A stretch of 64,000 nucleotides of DNA from Excoecaria cochinchinensis (lineage: Eukaryota > Streptophyta > Magnoliopsida > Malpighiales > Euphorbiaceae), in NCBI GenBank assembly GCA_947683425.1, contig CANTUQ010000119.1, forward strand, positions 7,897,501 through 7,961,500. Direction: 5' to 3'. The notes under the pieces were generated by a model. That model was given only the letters and a program-made list of their open reading frames with translations. It had not been told where the DNA came from and made no database searches. Below, one piece after another: positions 11,373 to 21,435 of this stretch. Position 1 is the stretch's first letter. The number at the start of each line of letters is the position of its first letter. The position numbers were made by a program, and so were the translations under genes.

Positions 11373-11605
11373 CCCGTCACGAGTCGTGACTGGCAATCAC
11401 AACTCGTGACTGGTCTCTTTGGCTGGTCAAGAGTCGTGACTGGCAGTCACCACTCGTGACTGTCCTCATGCTGGTTATGAGTAGTGACTGACCATCACCG
11501 CTCGTGACTTGGCTGGTCACGAGTCGTGACTGGTAATCACGACTCGTGACTGGCCTCTTGGCTGGTCATGAGTAGTGACTGGCCATCACCACTCGTGTCT
11601 GGTCT
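11373..11605. repeat. Five-unit palindromic array GTCACGAGTCGTGAC in H
   Basis: Units of about 40-50 bp each contain two facing copies of the self-complementary word GTCACGAGTCGTGAC or a variant (TCACRACTCGTGAC), separated by TGG-rich spacers such as GGCTGGTC. The block lies 1.24-1.47 kb from the LTR 5' end, much the same relative place as the unrelated palindromes of LTRs A (37091) and L (60230). A 103-codon minus-strand frame across it is a by-product. Confidence 0.85.
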
Positions 11606-12847
11606 CTCCCAAACAGCCGATCGAGGAAGAAAATTAGGGTTACGAGTGTCGAGATCCACTCTTCTGATCGGAACTTCCCATCTTTTGATTGATAGCCAAG
11701 CATGAGGCACTAAAGGCATTTTCGATCGGAAGATGGTAGGCCAATAGAATCTTGGACTGACTGATTTTTTGCGATTTGCAACTACAAGAACTCTGCAGAA
11801 AACCCTAGTTCCTAAACTTGCCCAGAACTTTAAAACATATTTCTTCAAAAATTACTTACCTCAGATCGCTATTTTTCTCGCCACCAGTAATGCACAGACA
11901 TAACTTTTAACACCTTTAACACAATTAAATCACATTTGAACAACAGCAAATTCCAATAACAGCAACCCAACAAGTCACAGTAAACCCAAAACACACTAAT
12001 CTGTTCTTTTGTTTTGAAACTTAAATCAACTAAAACACGTTACATTACTTCCAGCATGCATCACAACGATCATCAAATTACCACAAGTCATTCAACCACA
12101 ACATAAACACAAAAAAATGCAGAAATTCCCAAACCTGAAATCCTAGCTTCGATTACTTGGTTCCACTACTTCCAGCTTTCTCTTTGCCTTTCGGGTCACG
12201 GGGAGGCTCGACTAACAGCCGACACACCAAGAACACACAAACAAAAACCCTAAATTAAAACCCAATCTAGAAATGCAAAAAAGAAAATGAACAGTGTGAA
12301 GAAAATGATGAAATGTGGAAAACTTTACATAGCGGAGGTTGAGGAGCGATCAAATTCCACCACAAATCGCTTGAATCAATTACCAGGACACCAATGGGAA
12401 GGGAAAAGAGGAAGGAGTAATAAAGAAGAGAAAACGGGGCAAGAGGCAGTAGGAGTGGCTGCCCTTCTTTCTCTTTCTTTTTACACCCATTTCCAAAAAC
12501 CCTAGCCACGTGTCATCCTAAGATTGGTGGAATTGACCACTCACACTCAACAAGCATACACTACTCACACACAATGCACTCTCAACTTAAAACACCCTAC
12601 TAATGTATGAGTAAAGCACACAACCCTAACTCCACTACTCATACCCTATAATGGTGCACTCATGCACACCCAAACTTAACCCAACTAATTCACACTCTAA
12701 TGCTATACATGCATCCACATGCCAATAAAACCCTTAAAACACATATTTTTACCTAAAATGTCCTTTAACACATGCCAAGACACACACAATGGATGCACAC
12801 ACAGATGGCTCATTCTACTAGGGGGGCAAACGGGGTGTGACATAGGC

Positions 12848-13063
12848 TTGGGCTGGTGATTATCCCCAATCACTTACCTACATTGAATGAACCTAGGGTT
12901 GTATTTTTGAGAATGCACCGAGGTTGAAAGAGGGACGCCTAACATAATTCTAAGGCCCTAGCATAAATACAATACAGTTTTTTCGAAGAAAGATAAATTT
13001 TTTTAATCTTAAATCCATTTATATTAAGTTAACCCAAGGTACTTTCAGAGCAAAATCTCATAG
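12848..13063 (-). mobile_element. Element C leader region, proximal part
   Basis: GGGCTGGTGATTATCC, a short variable stretch, GAATGCACCGAGG and TTGAAAGAGGGAC match the E leader at 51111-51194 in order. It lies between the TSD of H and the primer site of C. No coding sequence. Confidence 0.75.
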
Positions 13064-13083
13064 ATCCTTAGTGGAGTTGCCAC
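13064..13083 (-). promoter_or_regulatory. Primer-binding site of element C (decayed)
   Basis: On the minus strand the LTR is followed by GTGGCAACTCCACTAAGGAT, clearly the same site as GTGGCGACTCCACTGGGGAC beside the E 5' LTR but with three changes. Tat/Ogre-type elements use a site of this form, reported as tRNA-Arg primed; I cannot check the tRNA here. Confidence 0.65.
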
Positions 13084-14340
13084 TGTGACGCGCACTAAAC
13101 CCCCGATTAGTATCCGGCTTGTTCTCGCGAGTCCACTTTTAGGACTTGATAGCAGATGAAGGTTCATTTAACTCATGAAGGTTGGTCATTTCATAATGGA
13201 TAGGGATTCAACCCAATTCGCTAAGCCTCGGGCCTTCAAAAGGCCTGAGACAGCGTCTCAAGGTACCCCTGTTCCATTGTTAGCGATCAACCTACAAGGG
13301 CATTTGTTAGGCACCACAAGGTAGGTATCATGGAGTTGTCACCCAATAAAATATTGGAAAAGTTATTCTAATCTTATGAAGCCAAAACTAGAGATGGTTT
13401 GGGACTTCACTCTTATTTATAACTTTGATTAATGTCATATAAATAAATTTCAAGATTAATTATTAATTTCAAGATTAATTATTTTATTTATCACACGAGT
13501 TGTCATGCTAGAAAAGTAAAGGCGCACTCAAGCATGTTTGGAAAGCTGTAAAAACATATTATAATGAAAGCGGTAAAGCATGGCATAGAAAAGCAATAAA
13601 ATTATGATATGAAATTAAAGATAAAATCATACATAACTTGAGATATTGATTGAATATCATTTTAGGTGGGAACGCTGGTTCCCGCATGCAATTGTTATAA
13701 AAAAAAGTGATTTTATTATGTGCATTTTGAGAAAACTTGGATGAATGATCCCATTAACTATGAAAAAATCCATGTTAATTTATATACGAAAAACCTAATT
13801 CACAATGTAAAGAAAAGTTATAATTTATGTGTAATTTTATATTACAAAGAACGGGACATTGGTCTTGGTTTTATAAGAAAAATGCCAATTAAGTAATATA
13901 AATAGTTTTGGTGTGATTTTTGTATTAAGCGTGCGAAAAACCTTTATTATTACAGACTGTGCAAGAAATAAGAGAAAATAAAAGAATAATAGTGCAGGCC
14001 CAAATGAATAAATAATAAATAAATAAATCCTAGATCATTCTCCTCAGCCCTGCTTTGCCTAACTGAGGGATGAGTCACGTGTCCCTCACAGTCGCGATAA
14101 CAACATGAAATTTTATTGATCAATGATGAATTGAATTAAATAGAATAATAATAGTTAATCGAATCAAATAAATTAAGTAAATAATTAATTTGATATAATT
14201 GAAATAAAATAACCAAATGGATAGAATGCATGATGCAGTTTGGAATTTATGCAGCATGCATTAACACGAGTATGCTAAAACAGTTAAATAAATTGAAGAT
14301 AAAATAAATTATCAAAATTAATAATAATAATAATAATAAT
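13084..14340 (-). mobile_element. Element C 5' LTR, 3' segment
   Basis: The LTR end is TGTGACGCGCACTAAACCCC on the plus strand, next to the primer site. It keeps the Tat LTR order also seen in E: AGTCCACTTTTAGGAC, ATGGAGTTGTCACCCAATA, AACATATTATAATG, GCATGCAATTGTTATAA, GACATTGGTC. The LTR is cut at 14340 in an AAT run by element B, resumes at 21088, is cut again by D, and finishes at 33622. The three pieces sum to about 2.5 kb, a normal Tat LTR length. Confidence 0.75.
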
Positions 14341-16242
14341 TGTGATGCGCACCGAACCCCGGGGCGTCCCGAACCGCCCGCTTTTAGGGCTTTCGGGAGG
14401 AGGTTCATAAAAACTTGTAAGAAATTATAAGTGCGTCCATTTTGGGCAACAAGGAGGTTTCTTGGAGTCGCCACCAAATAGAACATTGGGAAAGGTCATC
14501 TAGCCTCAGTGAGCCTAAGACAGCGCTACTATGTTCATTATAGGCAAGCCGGAGGTGTCTTGGAGGCTTCTACCCTAATGATAGGATGGTCCTCTAACCT
14601 CAACCAGAGGTGTCTTGGAGGCATCCACCCTAATAGAATATTAGGATGGCCCTCTCGCCTCTTGGCACCTAGGACTGTGCAATTTTGAGCCTTTTACGGG
14701 ACAAAAGAGGTGTCTTTAAGGCCCCATCCCAATAGAACATTGAGATGGTCCTCTCGCCTCGTTGAGCCCAAAGACCAGAGAAGGTTCAGAACTTCCCATT
14801 TATTCATACCTTGGTTAGGTTTATAGTTGAGTTTTGAATTTATCGCTTTATCCCATTTCTCATTTAATTTAATGCAGTTAAATTAAAGCGCAGATTGTCC
14901 ATTCAGGGAAAGCGATAAATAAATAAAGCATAATTAAAGTAAAGTGCATGAAAATAAATTACAATAAAACTAGGGGCGGAATACAACCCCTATTGTAAAT
15001 AAAATACAAATCATACATAAAACTGGCTATTGTTAAAAATGGGGACATTGGTCATCGCATGCATATTTATTATAAAATAATTTTGATGTGGCAATTTTTA
15101 TTTCGGATGGAGAAAACTGGGATATTGGTCCCATTTTCATCAAAAAAGATTCCAAGTTAATTAATAAAAATATTTTTGTGATTTTCTTTTTAAACGTGCA
15201 TAAAAATAAACAATTTTACATAAAATACACAAATATGACAAATAAATCGAAATAAAGGAAAACGAGCAATTTAAATATGCAAACCAAGTGAGATTCCTAA
15301 TCCCTCGATCTCGCATTTTCGTCCATGGACAATGCTCAAATAAAAGGACAAGTGTTATAGCCAAAAAGAAAAAGAAATTAAGGTTAATAATTAAATCAAA
15401 TCGAATAAAATACAATAAAATAAAATGGATCAATCAAAAAAATGAAATGAAATAAAACTTCTTAAGAACAAAGAATGAATTTCTTTATCTCAAGAAAATA
15501 ATTGATCAAAACTTATTTTTTGGAAAATCAAACGAAAATTGGATTTTAAAAACAAACAATTATTTTGTCTCAAAATCCATGTTTTCATCAAAAAAGAGAT
15601 TCATATTTGAAAAAAATTTAATTGAAAACAATAAACAAGTTAAAAAATTGAATTTTAAGAGCAAATAATTATTTTATTTGCCTCAAAAATAATTTCTATC
15701 AACAAAAATCCTTCTCAAAATTATTTGCCTCAAAATTAATTTCTATCAACAAATATTATTTCCCTTTATTTTAAAAATGAAAAAATAATGATAAAACCCT
15801 TAAAAAAGGATAAAAAATCATATTTTGGTGAGAAAATCCGGAAAAAACGATATTGGGGCGAAAATCCCAATTTTCGGCGGAATTGGGCCATCGATGCCCG
15901 TCGCTGGTGAGCGACGCCTCGCGCATCTCTCGTGCGCTTGTAGCGCTGCGCGCAGCAGCGCCTCGCAGCCCGCACAGGCACTGCGCGCTACCGCAAGGTA
16001 CCGCCGTGGCAGACGCTCGAATTTTTTTTTTTAATTTTAAAATTTATCTAAAAATTACTATAATTTCTATACCCTGTTTTTCAAATCTAATTTTCAAAAT
16101 ATTTTTTATTATTTTTTATTTTTTACTCTAAAATGCAAATTTGACCAAGAAATCATCACTTTTATACTTTTTGCCTGCGAATAGGCATCTTATCATCATT
16201 GGGTAACTCTGATCAGGGCTGCCTCAGGACCCGGTGTCTACT
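14341..16242 (-). mobile_element. 3' LTR of element B (Tat-type, 1.9 kb)
   Basis: The plus-strand left end TGTGATGCGCACCGAACCCC and the right end CAGGACCCGGTGTCTACT mark a minus-strand Tat LTR. The CGCCACCAAATAGAACATTGG and GGGGCGGAATACAACCCC words match E. Immediately to the right is TGTTGCCCCCAATTTTGGGG, the polypurine tract on the minus strand, so this is the 3' LTR. The inner terminus reads AGTAGACACC rather than TGTAGACACC, one or two changes from the consensus. Confidence 0.85.
15893..16020. repeat. GC-rich palindromic block in B LTR
   Basis: A run of GCGCTGCGCGC, GCCCGTCGC...GCGACGCC and similar self-complementary words lies inside an otherwise AT-rich LTR, 220-350 bp from the LTR 5' end. 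LTRs E, M, C and K have different GC-rich palindromes at about the same position. Confidence 0.7.
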
Positions 16243-16262
16243 GTTGCCCCCAATTTTGGGGA
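16243..16262 (-). promoter_or_regulatory. Polypurine tract of element B
   Basis: On the minus strand CCCCAAAATTGGGGGCAACA directly precedes the 3' LTR. The E tract (42268-42283) is nearly the same. It would prime plus-strand DNA synthesis. Confidence 0.75.
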
Positions 16263-16540
16263 AACTAGTGCACTAGTGCCTAGGTGAGCCAAAATTCAGA
16301 GAAGAAGGAAAGAGATGCGTACCTGAGGCAGCCCTTACCTTTTTGCCATGTGGAATGTTGTGACTTGTTGCTGTTGAGCTGTAGTGCTATCCGACTGTGG
16401 CTCATTTGCAATCTTTTCTATTGCATTGTCCCGCTCGCCTCTGGTAGGCTTGCAGGGCATATATAAGATGCGGTGTCCTCTAACCACAATCCCGTTGAAA
16501 TCCGTTCTATCTTGTGTGCCCCGTTGTCCTCGTCTCAGCA
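16263..16540 (-). mobile_element. Element B 3' UTR next to the polypurine tract
   Basis: AGTGCCTAGGTGAGCCAAAATTC and RTGCGTACCTGARGC are shared with E at 42296-42356, so this part of the 3' untranslated region is conserved between the two Tat families. It leads into the tandem arrays. No coding sequence. Confidence 0.65.
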
Positions 16541-17710
16541 TTTATGGTGGCTGATATGCCCCGCTGGCCTCATCTAGGCTTGCACGGTGTCTATGAGATG
16601 CAGTACTCTCTGACTACAACCTCTATTTGCTATCTGTTCTATCGCTGGTGTCCCACTGGCCTTGTCCCGGCCTGCACGGAGTCTGTGAGATGTAATACTC
16701 TAAGTACGACATCTGTTTACGATCTGTTCTATTGCTGGAGTCCGGCTAGCCTCATCCCGGCCTGCACGGAGTCTGTGAGATGCAGTACTCTGACTACAAC
16801 CTTTGTTTGCGATCTATTCTATCGCTGGTGTCCCGCTAGCCTTGTCCCGACGTGCATGGAGTCTATGAGATGCTGTACTCTAACTACAACCTCTATTTGC
16901 GTTCAGTTCTATCGCTGGTGTCTCGCTATCCTCGTCCCGTCCTGCGCAGAGTCTGTGAGATGCAGTACTCTAACTACAACCTCTGTTTGTGATCTGTTCT
17001 ATCGCTGGTGCCCCGCTAGCCTCGTCCCGGTCTGCACGGAGTCTGTGAGAAGCAGTACTCTAACTATAACCTCTGTTTGCGATATGGTCTATCGCTGGTG
17101 TCCCGCGAGGCTTGTCCCGACCTGCATGGAGTCTGTGAGATGCAGTACCCTAACTACAACTTTTGTTTGCGATCTATTCTATCGCTGGTGTCCTGCTAAC
17201 CTCATCCCGGCCTACACGGAGTCTGTGAGATGCAGTATTCTCTAACTACAACCTCTATTTACGATCTATTTTATCGCTGGTGTCCCGCTAGCCTCATCTT
17301 GGCCTGCACGGAGTATGTGAGATGCAGTATTCTCTAATTACAACCTCCCTTTAAGATCTGTTCTATCGTCGATGTCCCGCTAGGCTCATCGCGGCCTGCA
17401 CGGAGTCTGTGAGATGCAGTATTCTCTAACGACAACCTCTATTTGCGATCTGTTCTATCGTCGGTGTCCCGCTAGCCTCGTCTTGGCCTGCACGGAGTCT
17501 GTGAGATGCAATATTCTCTAACTACAACCTCTATTTGCGATCTGTTCTATCGCCGGTGTCCCGCTAGCCTCATCCCGGCCTGCACGGAGTCTGTGAGATG
17601 CATTGTTCTCTAACTACAACCTCGTTGTGATCTATTCTACCGCATGTGCTTTGCTGCCCTCATTTCAGCTCACGCAGTATCTGTGAGATGCAGTGTTCTC
17701 TAACAGTATA
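16541..17710. repeat. Tandem array 1 of B 3' UTR, about 90-bp unit, about 13 copies
   Basis: The word GTCTGTGAGATG or a one-base variant recurs at 16681, 16771, 16861, 16951, 17041, 17131 and 17221, exactly every 90 bases, then at slightly longer intervals (92 bases and similar). Each unit also contains CTATCGCTGGTGTCCCGCTAG and GGCCTGCACGGA. Because 90 is divisible by three, the first eight units leave an open frame of 243 codons, which is an artefact of the period. Tat/Ogre elements are known for fast-changing tandem repeats at this place. Confidence 0.9.
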
Positions 17711-17739
17711 GCCTTGGTAACCTTCAACTGATCCGTGTA

Positions 17740-18712
17740 ACATCTTATCTGCTAACCATTATCCGGTCAGTGTAATATCTGCTAACCACCATTCGGTCAG
17801 TATAATATCTGATCTACTAACCACCATCTGGCTAATACGATATTTGATCTGCTAACCACCATCCTGCCAGTACAATCTCTGATCTGCTAACCACCATCCG
17901 GCTAGTATGATATTTGATCTGCTAACGACCATCCGGCCAGTACAATCTCTGATCTGCTAACCACCATCTGGCTAGTACGATATTTAGTTTGCTAACCACC
18001 ATCGGGCCAGTACAATCTCTGATCTGCTAACCACCATCCGACGAGTACAATCTTTGATCTGCTAACCACCATCCGGCTAGTACGATATGTGATCTTCTAA
18101 CCACCATCCGGCAAGTACAATCTCTGATCCGCTAACCACCATCCGGCTAGCACAACATCTGATCTACTAACCCCCACCTAGCTTGTACAATATCTGATCT
18201 GCTAACCCCCATCCGGCTAGTACAGTGTCTGATCTGCTAACTCCCATCCGACTAGTACAATATTTTGATCTGCTAACCCCCATTCGGCTAGTACAGTGTC
18301 TGATCTTCTAACCCCATCCGGCTAGTATAGCGTCTGATCTGCTAACCCCCATCCGACCAGTACAATATTCTGATCTGCTAACCCTCATCCGGCTAGTACA
18401 ATATTCTTATCTACTAACCCCCATCCGGCTAGTACAATATTTGGATCCGCTAACCCCCATCCGGCTAGTACAGTGTCTGGTATGCTAACCCCCATCCGGC
18501 TAGTACAATATTCTGATCTTCTAACCCCCATCCGGCTAGTACAATATTCTGATTTGCTAACCCCCATCTGGCTAGTACAATATTCTGATCCGCTAACCCC
18601 CATCCGACTAGTACACTGTCTGATCTACTAACCCCCATCCGGCTAGTACAATATTCTGATCTGCTAACCTCCATTCGGCTAGTACAATATTCTACTATCG
18701 ACCATCCTTAGG
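17740..18712. repeat. Tandem array 2 of B 3' UTR, about 35-bp unit, about 27 copies
   Basis: The unit is close to GATCTGCTAACCACCATCC followed by GGCTAGTACAATATT, 34-36 bp long. The first half of the array has CCACCATC and the second half mostly CCCCCATC, suggesting two rounds of local amplification. It is unrelated in sequence to array 1. The minus-strand frames of about 70 codons here are periodic artefacts. Confidence 0.9.
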
Positions 18713-19062
18713 TCGACATGGTGACTCATTCGTCATTGTCTTTGCTAGCGCTTATCATGAACCTTTTTTCTACAATAAAGGACAAAGCAAATATACAGGG
18801 TATATAAAAGAGGTACTTACCTGTGGCAGTACATACCTGTTGGGGCCGATGTCAGACGGGTGCCCCCCTGAAGGACGGTTGGTTTTTCCCCCAAATATTG
18901 AGTCCTCTATCATCTCCAACGTAGCCTCCTTGATAAAAATATCTGCGTACCTGTTGAGAGGGCTCTATACTCGTAGGGAGACTTTAAAAATCTGTGCTCA
19001 CTGAGAGGCTTAAATGCTCACTGATAGTCTTTGATGCTCAATGAGAGTCTTTGATTTCGATC
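18713..19062 (-). mobile_element. Element B 3' UTR, unique spacer
   Basis: This is a non-repeated stretch between arrays 2 and 3 (TACTTACCTGTGGCAGTACA, GGGGCCGATGTCAGACGGG). Its right part has GCTCACTGAGAGGC, GCTCACTGATAGTC and GCTCAATGAGAGTC, three loose copies of a short motif. No coding sequence seen. Confidence 0.5.
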
Positions 19063-19216
19063 CTCCAGAGAGGAAAATAGGTTTGAGCCTCCTCAGAGGA
19101 AAATTATTTTTGAGCCTCCAGAGAAGGAAATTGGATTTGAGCCTCCTCAGAGGAAATTATATTTGAGCCTCCAGAGAGGAAATTATATTTGAGCCTCCTC
19201 AGAGGAAATTTAGATT
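19063..19216. repeat. Tandem array 3 of B 3' UTR, about 24-bp unit
   Basis: TTGAGCCTCCAGAGAGGAAA and TTGAGCCTCCTCAGAGGAAA alternate about six times. Within each unit CCTCNNCAGAGG can fold on itself. It is the third unrelated repeat family within 2.6 kb. Confidence 0.85.
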
Positions 19217-20330
19217 GGAGGTTTCGGTTGCTTGCCCTCAGGTTTCAATGTCTTTGGTGTCTCTTAAAGTGATCCTTGTTTTTGTTTTTGTTTTGTTTTT
19301 GTTGTTCCTGTTGTTTTTGGGATTTTTACATTTTGGATGTATTTGAATTTTTAGAGTATATTGGATTTTCAAGGCCTTGAAAATATCTTCTTCTTTTTTT
19401 TGTGTTGTTTTGTTTTGTTTGTTTTTGTTGTTTGTGTTTGAGGATTTGTATTCTTCGTACATTTTAAAGTTGGATTTTGTACACTTATTGTGCGATGTGT
19501 GTGAGCGTACATCTTATGAGAGAGAAACTTACCTGATTGCCCCCGGCATGGCATGCATGAATGGGCTTACTCTTTTGGATGTCTTCTTGGGAGCAGGTCC
19601 ATGAGGACTTCATCTTGATCTGATGGTTCAGCGTGGATGAGCGCCGATGTAGAGATGAAACTGTACGTCGGCCCACTTTTTCATCTGATTACCTAATAGT
19701 CCGAGTTCTTAAGGGATCTTCTTTTCTGTAGATTTGTGTGATTCCGGATTGCCCTTAGCATGGTGTGCCCGGATAGGCTCGTTCTTTTGGGCGTTCCACC
19801 TCTGTACAAATTTACTTGATTTTATGCCAGATACAGTGGCCGATAATGTTGAGCTGTATCCCTCCTTTGGATCATCCTTGCTCATGAGGTTATTCGGACC
19901 TTTCCCTCTGAGTCATGTACACAATAACATATACAAAAAATTGTGTATGCGTATGGAACGATGTGTGGGACATATATGCATAAAGCTATATACACGAAAC
20001 ACGAGCAAAGGATTAATGTACAAGAATTTTGTGTGCATATCTATACTATAAAAGACTGAATGCACGTGACATGCATGTGATATGAAAAAATGAATAGACC
20101 ACATCCCAGGTGGTAAAGGGATTCATTGAGGGCACTGCTCGGCTGCTCACATTGTCTGATGCTCCCAAGGATCTAGAAAAGCATTCTCTTGGCTTTACAG
20201 ACTCTGACCCATAATCTTTTAAAAGAGAACTGACTCGTGCACATCTTTGCCCCCCGATCAATGAGCATTTTGCCCCCCAGGACTCTGAATCAAATTCTGC
20301 ATTATGCACGACCTGCCTAAAGGAAATTTA
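19217..20330 (-). mobile_element. Element B 3' UTR, middle part with a degenerate array
   Basis: 19255-19440 is rich in TTTTGTTTTTG. Two diverged copies of ATTGCCC...GCATGG...GGCT...TTCTTTTGG lie at 19535-19590 and 19748-19795, about 210 bp apart. 19905-20090 is an ACAAAAAATTGTGTATG-type array followed by AATAGACCACATCCCAGGTGG. 20245-20300 (TTGCCCCCCGATCAATGAGC) matches E at 43168-43190. No credible gene. Confidence 0.5.
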
Positions 20331-20610
20331 TTTTGAGTAATGCTGCCTTATCACTCCAGGCTTCAAAAGTCATTGTTTTAAAGGTAGTGCGTCCCTTGTA
20401 GATGTTCACACTAGCTTTTCTTAGCGGTAAATGCATCCCTTTAGGGATTTTCACATAACCCTGTGCCTAATTTTTGCCTGTAATGGACCCAACCCACTCC
20501 AGCGGCTTATTTTTTCATTCATTTTTTTAAAGGACAGACTGCCTGTTCCCAGGTTTTCACCCTGCCCTTTGGCCTAACTTTTACTTAGAGAGCCAGTCAC
20601 GGTTTTTATT
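20331..20610 (-). mobile_element. Conserved non-coding module of B 3' UTR
   Basis: It matches E 43255-43605 over its whole length: CATTGTTTTAAAGGTAGTGC, CACACTAGCTTTTCTT, GCCTAACTTTT, GGACCCAACCCA, CCAGGTTTTCACCCTGCCC. It contains three variants of a GTCCCTTnnGGGATTTTCAC motif. Conservation between two Tat families whose tandem arrays are unrelated suggests a constrained or recently shared segment. Confidence 0.7.
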
Positions 20611-21087
20611 TCTAATGGCCTTTTTTTTCTCTTTTTTTTTTCTTTTTTTTTTAAAAAAAAAGGGTATGACTGTGAGAAAAGTCGAAGCTACTATTAGAGC
20701 CCCCTTCTAGAGTAATCGGTAGTTATTCACTGAGGCATTTTCTCCTTAGGCATCGATTGCATTCCATGGCCTCCCTTGATGAATGTGTTGCTAGATTGGG
20801 TGAGGTAGCAGATGAGGATCGGGTTCTTTAGGACTTCATGAGGCTGCCTTTTTACCTTACTTACCCATTGTGCTTGACAGTTCAGAGGGATTAATGATGT
20901 AATGAGGCATCCCTATCTTTCCAAGGTGGACCTTTAGCTTTGGCTTTTACCTCCATACATCATAGCCTCTAGGCAAGCTATTGGTGAAGACTATTATTCC
21001 ATCTATCGGGGGTTGTTCTTTCACTCCCACTAATGCATTCAAGAGGTACGTGCTTAGTCTCGCAATCGATACTAGAACTCATTGACT
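20611..21087 (-). mobile_element. Element B, last retained internal sequence
   Basis: After poly-T/poly-A tracts (20625-20662) about 420 bp remain with no detectable pol. The intact relative E has the pol stop codon about 490 bp beyond the equivalent module. B therefore lost pol, gag and its 5' LTR. At about 21088 the sequence returns to the C LTR. Confidence 0.5.
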
Positions 21088-21129
21088 TAAATTGAAGATA
21101 AAATAAATTATCAAAATTAATAAATTAAT

Positions 21130-21204
<75 letters not shown>

Positions 21205-21435
21205 GTGAATTTAGCTAATAAATGAACAATTATACGAATTAAACTAAAACATAAGGAAATCAATAGATGAATGTACAAACGAACAAAAGGTGGCCAAAAT
21301 CATGCAAAACCATGCCAAAACAAATAAAAAAGCAACCAAATGCAGAAGGAAGAAAGAAAGCTGTAGAATGACATGATGAGTGAGGAAGGCCGAACCATTT
21401 TCCAATCCTCAAGCTATGAAATCATGGTTTTAATG
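21088..21435 (-). mobile_element. Element C 5' LTR, middle segment
   Basis: The segment starts with TTGAAGATAAAATAAATTAT, also present at 14292-14311 just before B, and the equivalent E LTR position (52672) reads ATTGAAGATAAAATAAA. The rest is AT-rich LTR sequence without genes. It ends where element D begins. Confidence 0.6.
21131..21203. repeat. (TAA)n microsatellite
   Basis: There are about 24 uninterrupted trinucleotide repeats. A shorter run of the same type ends at 14340 on the other side of element B. Confidence 0.95.

Larger units (their letters stand above)
10234..12842 (-). mobile_element. Solo LTR H (Tekay-like, 2.6 kb)
   Basis: The left end is TGTAACACCCCC and the right end ACGGGGTGTGACA, so on the minus strand it runs TGTCACACCCCG to GGGGTGTTACA. 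A perfect 5-bp duplication (TAGGC) borders both ends and no internal region is present, as expected after recombination between the two LTRs of an element. It shares with LTRs F, A and L the stem-loop (10650-10668), the small hairpins (10950-11125) and the GGCATGCCTAACTATCCAC block (11158-11177). It interrupts the leader of Tat element C and is therefore younger than C. Confidence 0.9.

Noticed and set aside
16514..17245. 243-codon plus-strand open frame with a regular 30-residue repeat
   Set aside because: It lies wholly within the 90-bp tandem array; a period divisible by three keeps any open unit open. It is on the strand opposite to the element.
18385..18674. Minus-strand frames with a repeated SEYCTSRMGVSR-like motif
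   Set aside because: They are translations of the 35-36 bp tandem array with no start context or known domain.
17740..18712. CRISPR-like regular repeat array
   Set aside because: Units are contiguous diverged repeats without unique spacers, inside a plant retrotransposon 3' UTR.
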